In this document: in pieces, positions 1-6,222 of the stretch
Position numbering within the stretch: the first letter of the stretch is position 1
How the letters are laid out: the number at the start of each line of letters is the position of its first letter
Notes under the pieces: generated by a model
Database searches by the model: none
Told to the model about the DNA's origin: nothing
What the model saw: only the letters and a program-made list of their open reading frames with translations
Source of the DNA: Acholeplasmataceae bacterium
Lineage (GTDB): Bacteria > Bacillota > Negativicutes > Acidaminococcales > Acidaminococcaceae
Reading direction: 5' to 3'
Assembly (NCBI GenBank): GCA_012744295.1
Contig: JAAYIB010000024.1
Span: 1 to 19,231, forward strand
Length of the DNA stretch: 19,231 nt
Program-made: the position numbers and the translations under genes

Positions 1-2
1 AG

Positions 3-920
3 GTTGTAGCCAAGGAAGTCATTCCTTTATGGCCGGAAGAGGCCATAAAGGCACAAGCGGTAGCTGCACGATCATTTGCTTTGTCGGCAATTTTAAAAAA
101 CAGTTCGGGTCTTTTTGACATCCGCGCCAACGAACTTGGACAGGTCTACGGAGGAATTGAAGCCGAGAATCCCTTGACAACAAAACAGGTGGACGCAACA
201 AGGGGCATTGTCATAACTCATAACGGGAAACCGATAGAAGCTTATTTTCACAGCGCGGGCGGCGGGTTCACGGAAAACAGCGAGAATGTTTGGGGAACTG
301 TAATGCCATATTTAAAAGGAGTTGTTGATTTTGACCAGGACTCACCAAAGTATAACTGGCAAAAAATCTACAGCATTGTTGAAGTTGAAACTTCTTTAAG
401 CAATGCCGGATACATGATTGGAAAGTTAAAAGCTGTCAGACTTTCGCCCCTGAGTCTTCCGCCGGTTAAAAACACAGACAGAGGAATTTCAGGAAGGGTT
501 ATAAAGCTTTCATTCATAGGGCATGACGGTGAAGTGTCATTGACCGGAAATGAAATGAGAAGAATTTTCCAATTAAACAGCACATTATTTGATATTTTCG
601 TAGGATCACAACCGCCCAAATCTATAGAAGTAACGCTTTTGGATCCTTACGGCAATGAAAAGGGCAGCAAGGAGATACCCATTAATCTCCCCGGAGACCA
701 GGATTCCGTCCATATTAAAGGTTTAGAAAACTTGCGGCTTATAACCGGCAGCAATTCTGAAAAATTTGTGATAAACGGCCGCGGCTGGGGCCATGGTCTT
801 GGTTTGAGCCAATGGGGCGCTCGCGGAATGGCGCTTAAAGCACCTAAAGGCAGCAGTAATTATTTTAAGGAGATACTGCGTCACTATTATACAGATGTTA
901 ATATTGAAAAATTCTATTAA
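3..920 (+). CDS. SpoIID/LytB-domain cell-wall protein, 5' end missing
   Basis: The frame is open from the window edge, so the start lies upstream; 305 residues are visible. The first residues contain a KEVIPLWPEEAIKAQAVAAR stretch, matching the SpoIID pattern (GEMP...EALKAQAVAAR). The Glu at bases 15-17 aligns with the catalytic Glu of SpoIID lytic transglycosylases. Further family marks are the IEAYFHSAGGG segment followed by ENSENVWG, and near the C-terminus GRGWGHGLGLSQWGA (visible residues 259-273). SpoIID-type enzymes cleave glycan strands of peptidoglycan lacking stem peptides; LytB-type relatives enhance amidases. Any signal peptide or N-terminal repeats would be outside the window. 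queA follows after 11 nt, suggesting co-transcription. The domain call is firm. The role (sporulation engulfment or vegetative wall turnover) cannot be decided here. Confidence 0.9.
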   Translation, partial: VVAKEVIPLWPEEAIKAQAVAARSFALSAILKNSSGLFDIRANELGQVYGGIEAENPLTTKQVDATRGIVITHNGKPIEAYFHSAGGGFTENSENVWGTVMPYLKGVVDFDQDSPKYNWQKIYSIVEVETSLSNAGYMIGKLKAVRLSPLSLPPVKNTDRGISGRVIKLSFIGHDGEVSLTGNEMRRIFQLNSTLFDIFVGSQPPKSIEVTLLDPYGNEKGSKEIPINLPGDQDSVHIKGLENLRLITGSNSEKFVINGRGWGHGLGLSQWGARGMALKAPKGSSNYFKEILRHYYTDVNIEKFY

Positions 921-931
921 GGTGGTTTAAT

Positions 932-1948
932 ATGCGAGCAAAGGATTTTGATTACTTTCTGCCGCAGGATTTGATTGCGCAGCACCCAATGGAGCCGCGA
1001 GATCATTCACGGCTAATGCTTTTGGATAAAACTTCCGGAAGGTTGCAGCATGATATTTTTTCTAACCTTTGCGAATATCTGCAAAAAGACGACCTTCTGA
1101 TTTTTAATGATACCAGGGTGATACCTGCACGTCTGCACGGAGTAAAGGAGAGCGGCGCGAAAGCCGAAGTCCTTCTCTTGACCAGAATAAACACTACAGA
1201 TTGGGAAGTGCTTGTGCGTCCGGGTAAAAAATTGCAAGTTGGTACAACAATAATTTTCAGTGAAGATTTAACCTGTAATGTTATCTCTAATACTGATTTT
1301 GGCGGAAGAACAATTCGCTTTAGCTATAAAGGTGTCTTCGAGGAAATTTTGGACCGTCTCGGCGAGACACCATTGCCTCCATATATCAACGAGCCTCTCA
1401 AAGACAGCGAAAGATATCAGACGGTGTACGCAAGAGAAAGAGGTTCGGCCGCGGCGCCAACCGCAGGGCTTCATTTTACAAAAGAGCTTTTGGAAAAGAT
1501 TAAAAGAACAGGAGCTGAGATGGTTTTTGTGACGCTGCACGTCGGGCTTGGAACCTTTAGGCCTGTCAGTGTTGCGAATGTTGAAAACCACGTGATGCAC
1601 AAGGAATTTTACTCGGTCACGCCCCAGGCAGCAGACAAAATTAATGAGGCAAAAAAAGCCGGGAGAAGAATCGTTGCCGTGGGAACGACAGCAGTCAGGA
1701 CCCTTGAAGCTTCAGGAAAGGATGGATTGGTTAAGGCTGGCAGCAACTGGACTGAAATTTTTATCTATCCCGGATATGAGTTCCGTATAGCAGATGCCTT
1801 GATAACGAATTTTCATCTGCCGCAAAGCACTTTGCTTATGCTTGTTTCAGCACTTTCCAGCAGAGAGGCTATTTTGCAGGCATATGGAACGGCTGTGCAA
1901 GAAAAATACAGATTCTTTAGTTTTGGGGACGCGATGTTTATCAGATAA
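932..1948 (+). CDS. queA: S-adenosylmethionine:tRNA ribosyltransferase-isomerase QueA
   Basis: QueA transfers and isomerises the ribosyl part of AdoMet onto preQ1 at tRNA position 34, giving epoxyqueuosine in GUN-anticodon tRNAs (Tyr, His, Asn, Asp). The protein is 338 residues, normal for the family, and collinear with it. Visible motifs are FNDTRVIPARLHG (58-70), GETPLPPYI (144-152), the YARERGSAAAPTAGLHFT signature (166-183), HVGLGTFRPV (203-212), AVGTTAVRTLE (249-259) and TNFHLPQSTLLMLVSA (292-307). The ATG at 932 has an AAGGTGG Shine-Dalgarno at 919-925. It lies 11 nt after the SpoIID-domain gene and 11 nt before tgt, the enzyme of the preceding pathway step, so the two are almost certainly co-expressed. 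There is no room for a preQ1 riboswitch directly in front of it. Confidence 0.97.
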   Translation: MRAKDFDYFLPQDLIAQHPMEPRDHSRLMLLDKTSGRLQHDIFSNLCEYLQKDDLLIFNDTRVIPARLHGVKESGAKAEVLLLTRINTTDWEVLVRPGKKLQVGTTIIFSEDLTCNVISNTDFGGRTIRFSYKGVFEEILDRLGETPLPPYINEPLKDSERYQTVYARERGSAAAPTAGLHFTKELLEKIKRTGAEMVFVTLHVGLGTFRPVSVANVENHVMHKEFYSVTPQAADKINEAKKAGRRIVAVGTTAVRTLEASGKDGLVKAGSNWTEIFIYPGYEFRIADALITNFHLPQSTLLMLVSALSSREAILQAYGTAVQEKYRFFSFGDAMFIR

Positions 1949-1959
1949 GGATGGGTTAA

Positions 1960-3072
1960 ATGCATTCAGTACATTACGAGTTAATAAAAGTTTGTCCAAC
2001 GACCGGCGCGAGGTTGGGACGTCTGCATACGCCGCACGGTGTTTTTGAAACGCCGATGTTCATGCCGGTAGGTACGCAGGCAACAGTTAAAACAATATCA
2101 CCTGAAGAATTGTATGATATGGAATCTCAGATAATACTGGCCAATACTTATCATCTTTTTTTGCGTCCGGGGCATGAATTGGTTCGAACGGCTGGCGGCC
2201 TCCACAAGTTCATGAATTATAAGCGGGGAATGCTCACGGATTCAGGTGGATTTCAGGTTTTCAGCCTGTCCGCTATGCGCAAAATTGAAGAAGCGGGTGT
2301 GACCTTCAGGTCGCATATTGATGGCTCGAAAAGGTTTCTTTCTCCTGAAATCGCTACCGAGGTGCAGGAAGCGCTTGGCGCAGATATAGCCATGGCCTTC
2401 GATGAATGCATTCCGTATCCTGCTGACTATGAATATGCAAAAACCTCCACGGAAAGAACATCAAGGTGGGCCAGGAGATGCTTGGAGGTGCATACAGGCA
2501 ATAACCAATCCTTGTTTGGAATTGTTCAAGGAGGCATGTATCCTGATTTACGCCGTCTAAGCGCCGAAAAGCTGTCACAAATGGATTTTGCCGGCTATGG
2601 CATAGGCGGGCTGAGCGTAGGAGAGCCGAAGCCTTTGATGTACGAAGTTTTGGCCGAAACGACGCAGCATTTGCCTGCTTCGAAGGCAAGGTACTTGATG
2701 GGAGTAGGAACTCCTGACTGCATGGCTGAAGCCGTTGCGTTGGGCGTGGACATGTTTGACTGTGTTTTCCCCACTCGGGTGGCACGTAACGGTACCGCCA
2801 TGGTACCAACGGGCAGACTGGTTGTCAGAAATGCCGTTTATACCGAAGACTTCAGACCGATTGACGAGTCATGCACCTGCTATACATGCCGCAACTATTC
2901 ACGCGCTTATATCCGTCATTTGTTTCATTGCAAGGAGACTTTTGCTCTCAGACTGCTTAGCATTCACAATTTGCACTTCCTGCTTGATTTCGCCAAGCAA
3001 ATGAGGTTGTCCATTGCGTCGGACAGATTCCCCGCATTTAAAAATGATTTTATGTTAAATTATCGCATTTAA
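1960..3072 (+). CDS. tgt: tRNA-guanine(34) transglycosylase Tgt
   Basis: Tgt exchanges guanine 34 of GUN-anticodon tRNAs for preQ1, the step before QueA. The 370-residue protein carries the expected TIM-barrel motifs: TDSGGFQVFS with Asp94 (general acid/base), GIVQGG (187-192), YGIGGLSVGEP (213-223), and DMFDCVFPTRVARNG, in which Asp267 is the covalent nucleophile by alignment with Zymomonas mobilis Asp280. The structural zinc site is complete: Cys305, Cys307, Cys310 and His336. The ATG at 1960 has an AAGGATGG Shine-Dalgarno (1947-1954) overlapping the queA stop. No terminator hairpin is seen after the stop. The next 75 nt carry a sigma-H-like promoter for yajC. Confidence 0.98.
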   Translation: MHSVHYELIKVCPTTGARLGRLHTPHGVFETPMFMPVGTQATVKTISPEELYDMESQIILANTYHLFLRPGHELVRTAGGLHKFMNYKRGMLTDSGGFQVFSLSAMRKIEEAGVTFRSHIDGSKRFLSPEIATEVQEALGADIAMAFDECIPYPADYEYAKTSTERTSRWARRCLEVHTGNNQSLFGIVQGGMYPDLRRLSAEKLSQMDFAGYGIGGLSVGEPKPLMYEVLAETTQHLPASKARYLMGVGTPDCMAEAVALGVDMFDCVFPTRVARNGTAMVPTGRLVVRNAVYTEDFRPIDESCTCYTCRNYSRAYIRHLFHCKETFALRLLSIHNLHFLLDFAKQMRLSIASDRFPAFKNDFMLNYRI

Positions 3073-3083
3073 CACCAATAACG

Positions 3084-3113
3084 GCAGGAGTTTTCCAGTT
3101 GGCAACGAATAAG
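3084..3113 (+). promoter_or_regulatory. Sigma-H-like promoter upstream of yajC-secDF
   Basis: GCAGGAGTTTT begins at 3084-3085 and ACGAATAA ends near 3112, with AGGA at 3086-3089 and GAAT at 3107-3110, 21 nt apart start to start. This matches the Bacillus sigma-H consensus (RNAGGAWWW, then RNNGAAT). The spacing equals that of the B. subtilis spoVG promoter as I remember it. A transcript would start about 7 nt after GAAT and run into yajC at 3148. The match is seen in the sequence; sigma-H use is inferred. Confidence 0.6.
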
Positions 3114-3147
3114 TATATGTTTATATTTTAATCGGAGGTGTATTTAC

Positions 3148-3459
3148 ATGGGTGGCGCGGCAAACGATTTTACGGCTTTGACTCTTGCTTATTGGCCGAT
3201 TCTTGGTATGGCGTTGATATTTTACTTTATGATCTATCGTCCGCAAAAAAAAGAGCAAAAAAAGAGAGAACAATTGCTGGGATCTATTAAAAAAGGCGAT
3301 AAGGTAGTTACTATCGGTGGAATCCACGGCGTTATTGCCTCAGTCGGCAAGTCAAAAGTCACGCTGACTGTCGCGGAAAATGTCAAGATGGATTTTGAAG
3401 TCGCGGCAATCAGCCGCTTCCTGGATCAGACCAAGCAGGATGCCGCTGCCAAGGAATAA
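3148..3459 (+). CDS. yajC: Preprotein translocase subunit YajC
   Basis: YajC is the small single-span partner of SecDF in the accessory Sec translocase complex. The 103-residue product has one hydrophobic segment at about 11-30 ending in the typical YRPQKKEQKKREQ stretch. A soluble part follows with KKGDKVVTIGGIHGVIASVG (48-67), the conserved YajC core. The ATG has a strong GGAGGTG Shine-Dalgarno at 3134-3140, 7 nt upstream. It is separated from tgt by a likely promoter and from secD by 122 nt of structured T-rich sequence, so its expression may be partly uncoupled from secDF. Queuosine genes next to yajC-secD-secF is a widespread bacterial arrangement. Confidence 0.95.
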   Translation: MGGAANDFTALTLAYWPILGMALIFYFMIYRPQKKEQKKREQLLGSIKKGDKVVTIGGIHGVIASVGKSKVTLTVAENVKMDFEVAAISRFLDQTKQDAAAKE

Positions 3460-3480
3460 CAGGGAGTAAATTTTAGCACG

Positions 3481-3550
3481 CACCTTTCAGCTGCGGCATC
3501 AAAGTGAGGACTTTATTTTTTCAGCTTTTTTGTATTTTTACCTTTAGGTG
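3481..3550 (+). repeat. Nested inverted repeats in the yajC-secD gap, terminator-like
   Basis: The 122-nt gap holds three nested inverted repeats: CACCT 3481-3485 with AGGTG 3546-3550; AGCTG 3489-3493 with CAGCT 3522-3526, running into T6 (3526-3531); and AAAGT 3501-3505 with ACTTT 3510-3514 around a GAGG loop, followed by ATTTTTT. Each stem is only 5 bp, so individual stability is low. The hairpin-plus-T pattern suggests partial termination or attenuation between yajC and secD. The repeats are certain; the function is a guess. Confidence 0.45.
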
Positions 3551-3581
3551 TCTCGTTTACAAGTGATTGGGGGAGTCAACT

Positions 3582-4814
3582 TTGAGATGGAATAGTATGG
3601 CCAAGTTTTTGGTTATGACTTTTGCTATTGTTATTGCATTTTTGCTTTATGCAAAACCAATAGCATTTTCGATACGCCAGGGGCTTGATTTGCAGGGCGG
3701 AACGCATGTTGTTTTACAGGCGGTGGACACACCGGATGCCAAGGTTGACGACGATGCCGTAAACCGTGTGGTAAAAATTATAGAAAACCGCATCAACTCC
3801 TTAGGTCTTACGGAACCAACAATTCAGCGTCAGGGCAAAGACCGTATCATAGTTGAATTGCCGGGCGTCAAAGATCCGGATAAGGCAATCGACATGCTTG
3901 GCAGAACGGCTCTTCTGGAGTTCAAAGACATCAGCGGCATGACGGTCTTAACCGGAAAAGACCTTAAAAATTCCAAGGCACACGTTGCGCAAAACAACCA
4001 GCCTGTTGTAGGTTTGGAATTCAACGATGACGGCGCGAGAAAGTTTGCGGCGTTGACGGCACAAAATATTGGCAAACCCATTTCGATTCTTTTGGACGGA
4101 GACGTTCTAACAAGTCCGGTCGTACAGGAAGTCATTACGGGCGGCAATGCTCAGATTTCCGGTTCGCGTACAATGGAGGAGGCTGAGCATCTTGCAATTT
4201 TGCTTCGAAGCGGTTCGCTGCCGGTTAAGGTTGATGTAATGGAGATTCGTACCGTTGGTCCGACATTGGGACAGGATTCGAAGGAAATGAGCATTAAGGC
4301 TTTCGCCATTGGAACAATAAGTGTTTTTATCTTCATGCTTTTATTTTACAGACTTTCGGGATTAGTTGCCGATATAGCTTTATTGCTTTATATTATGATG
4401 CTTTTGCTTGCCATGAAGTACCTGAATGCTACGCTGACTTTACCCGGCATTGCGGGCATTATTTTATCAATAGGCATGGCCGTTGACGCTAACGTACTTA
4501 TCTTCGAACGCTTTAAGGAAGAGATTCAAAAAGGAAAAACATTGCGTTCAGCAATGGAGGCGGGTTTTGATAAGGCTTTTCTCACGATATTCGATTCCAA
4601 CCTGACGACGGTTATGGCAGCCGTAGTGCTTTTTTATTTAGGAACCGGTCCTATCAGAGGTTTCGCCGTAACTCTCGCACTCGGTGTTGCTCTCAGTATG
4701 TTATCGGCAATTACGATTACAAGATATCTGCTTAGATTCCTGATAGCAAGCAACTTAGCAAAACATCCTTCTTTTTATGGTTTAATTTCTAATAAGAAGG
4801 AGGATGTGAAATGA
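3582..4814 (+). CDS. secD: Protein translocase subunit SecD
   Basis: SecD with SecF forms an RND-type membrane complex that uses the proton gradient to help pull preproteins out of the SecYEG channel. I place the start at TTG 3582, because GGGGGAG at 3569-3575 lies 6 nt before it; this gives 410 residues beginning with a basic stretch and a first membrane helix (about 8-24). A TTG further upstream at 3567 would put that Shine-Dalgarno inside the gene. The family mark RQGLDLQGGTHVV (32-44) opens the periplasmic P1 region. The C-terminal half has five further membrane segments, with GMAVDANVLIFERFKEE at about 298-314. Its Asp302 (bases 4485-4487) corresponds to the Asp essential for proton coupling. 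The stop overlaps the secF start by 4 nt (ATGA), so translation is coupled. Confidence 0.96.
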   Translation: MRWNSMAKFLVMTFAIVIAFLLYAKPIAFSIRQGLDLQGGTHVVLQAVDTPDAKVDDDAVNRVVKIIENRINSLGLTEPTIQRQGKDRIIVELPGVKDPDKAIDMLGRTALLEFKDISGMTVLTGKDLKNSKAHVAQNNQPVVGLEFNDDGARKFAALTAQNIGKPISILLDGDVLTSPVVQEVITGGNAQISGSRTMEEAEHLAILLRSGSLPVKVDVMEIRTVGPTLGQDSKEMSIKAFAIGTISVFIFMLLFYRLSGLVADIALLLYIMMLLLAMKYLNATLTLPGIAGIILSIGMAVDANVLIFERFKEEIQKGKTLRSAMEAGFDKAFLTIFDSNLTTVMAAVVLFYLGTGPIRGFAVTLALGVALSMLSAITITRYLLRFLIASNLAKHPSFYGLISNKKEDVK

Positions 4815-5689
4815 GATTTTCTATAGCCAGGCGTTTCAAGATATTTATGTCCATTACCATGATATTTCTGCTGTGCGGTCTTGTTTCTGTAGTAACGCGC
4901 GGTTTTAATTTGGGTGTTGACTTTACAGGCGGCACATTAATCGACTTGAAATTTTCAAAAGCAGTCTCGGTTTCCTCTGTCCGTGACGTCATGGACAAGT
5001 ATGACCTTGGAAACAGTATTATCCAGCTGGAAACATCAGAAGGCGCCGCTGCATCAAACAGCGTTCTGATACGAACGGGGATTATCGACGATGTTAAAAG
5101 AGCTTCTTTGCTTGGCGGTCTCGAAAATGACCTTGGAAGCTATGAAATAAAAAGAATTGAGAAGGTTGGAGCAACCATTGGAGGAGAGTTGGTTAAGCAG
5201 GCGCTTCTGGCGATTCTTTTGTCGTGGGTAATGATGATTATTTATGTCAGCTTCCGGTTTGAAATCCGATTCGCGGTAGCCGCCGTGTTAGCGTTGGTCA
5301 TTGACGTTTGTGTCACTTTATCCTATTTTTCCTTCCTGCAGCTTGAGCTTGATTCGTCGTTCGTAGCAGCTTTACTTACAATAGTCGGTTTTTCGGTTAA
5401 CAGCACGATCGTAATTTTTGACAGAATTCGCGAAAATCTGAAAACTCATCGTAGGAACGAAAGTATGACGGAGTTGGTTGACAACAGCGTCTGGCAATGT
5501 ATGACAAGGTCACTTTATACAAGCCTTACGACACTTTTTTCAATTGTGGCAATTCTTGTTTACGGCGGGCCTACGATAAAGAATTTTGCTTTAGCGATGT
5601 TCGTCGGCTTTTCAAGCGGCATTTATACCTCGGTGCTTTTAGCAGCGCCAATCTGGCAGTTCTTTAAGGAACGCTTCAAAACAGCCTGA
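4811..5689 (+). CDS. secF: Protein translocase subunit SecF
   Basis: SecF is the second half of the SecDF proton-driven export motor. The 292-residue product has a first membrane helix at about 9-28, then FNLGVDFTGGTLIDLKF (32-48), a periplasmic domain, and five C-terminal helices from about residue 128. The ATG overlaps the secD stop and has AAGGAGG at 4797-4803, 7 nt upstream. One oddity: the conserved helix motif usually read as GYS(I/L)NDT(I/V)VVFDRIREN is here GFSVNSTIVIFDRIREN, so the key Asp is replaced by Ser198 (codon AGC, 5402-5404). The Arg of the following MTRSLYTS motif (Arg233) and the SecD Asp are kept. Family assignment is secure. Whether the complex is fully proton-coupled is open. 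Confidence 0.96.
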   Translation: MRFSIARRFKIFMSITMIFLLCGLVSVVTRGFNLGVDFTGGTLIDLKFSKAVSVSSVRDVMDKYDLGNSIIQLETSEGAAASNSVLIRTGIIDDVKRASLLGGLENDLGSYEIKRIEKVGATIGGELVKQALLAILLSWVMMIIYVSFRFEIRFAVAAVLALVIDVCVTLSYFSFLQLELDSSFVAALLTIVGFSVNSTIVIFDRIRENLKTHRRNESMTELVDNSVWQCMTRSLYTSLTTLFSIVAILVYGGPTIKNFALAMFVGFSSGIYTSVLLAAPIWQFFKERFKTA

Positions 5690-5699
5690 ATAAATTAAA

Positions 5700-5780
5700 A
5701 GACCCGCGCATAGGCTTTCTTATTTTCATTTATTGTTGAGTTGCTATGAACTAAGACAGTTTTGCTGCCGGGTCTGTTTT
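5700..5780 (+). terminator. Possible terminator with a long loop after secF
   Basis: A perfect 7-bp stem pairs AGACCCG (5700-5706) with CGGGTCT (5769-5775). AAAA precedes it and GTTTT follows, so either strand would show a stem with a T-tract. The intervening 62 nt is AT-rich with only weak internal pairing. This could be a bidirectional terminator between secF and the next unit, or the closing stem of a small RNA. The long loop makes an efficient intrinsic terminator doubtful. The rest of the 158-nt gap to lapA shows no convincing promoter. Confidence 0.35.
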
Positions 5781-5847
5781 ATTTAATAAAGGGTTTTTCC
5801 GGTAAAAAGAGAATAATATGTTTATACTTTATGAAGGAGGCGTAGAT

Positions 5848-6201
5848 ATGGCTTACTTGGTCTTAATGCTTGTTGTTAGCTTGACCGTGGCTTTATTCGC
5901 AGTTCAGAACGCCGTAACGGTAGATGTGAGCTTTATAGCCTGGAAGTTTTCAACCAGTCTCGTAATGGTGATACTCTTATCAGTACTTGCCGGAATTATC
6001 ATAGCCTTGTTCTGGATGCTTAAAATGAAGACACAAAACTATCTCAACATTAAAAAACTGAACGAACAAATTGCAGCGCTGCAGAAGGATGCAGAGAAGT
6101 TAACTGAAGAGAACCGGATGCTAAAGCATAGCCAGAAAATCAGAACGGAAGCAATAGATAAACAGGCATTGCCGCTGCAGCAAAAAGAAACAAAGGTATA
6201 G
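5848..6201 (+). CDS. LapA-domain (DUF1049-like) small membrane protein
   Basis: The start is ATG 5848, 7 nt after AAGGAGG (5834-5840); an in-frame ATG at 5818 lies upstream of that site and is unlikely. The 117-residue product has two membrane helices (about 3-18 and 37-58). They flank the FAVQNAVTVDVSFIAWKF segment (17-34), typical of the LapA/YciS family (QN...V.FL.W). The tail from about residue 65 is charged and heptad-like, probably a coiled coil on the cytoplasmic side. In E. coli the relative LapA works with LapB in controlling LpxC; in Firmicutes the role is unknown, and no LapB-like gene follows here. It is followed after 21 nt by recJ and probably begins the long downstream operon. 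Confidence 0.8.
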   Translation: MAYLVLMLVVSLTVALFAVQNAVTVDVSFIAWKFSTSLVMVILLSVLAGIIIALFWMLKMKTQNYLNIKKLNEQIAALQKDAEKLTEENRMLKHSQKIRTEAIDKQALPLQQKETKV

Positions 6202-6222
6202 TAGGCTATTTGCGGAGTTGAT

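Noticed and set aside
921..931. preQ1 riboswitch before queA-tgt
   Set aside because: Only 11 nt separate queA from the upstream gene, and they consist of the ribosome site. A riboswitch could only be upstream of the window.
2354..2809. Long minus-strand open frame opposite tgt (151 codons)
   Set aside because: It lies wholly within a conserved gene on the other strand, the translation has no recognisable domain, and there is no sensible ribosome site. The same applies to frames at 6978-7403, 11791-12198 and 16338-16712.
2781..2812. Two GGTACC sites 5 nt apart in tgt forming a short inverted repeat
   Set aside because: Only 6 bp with each half already self-complementary; explained by codons of a conserved tgt region.
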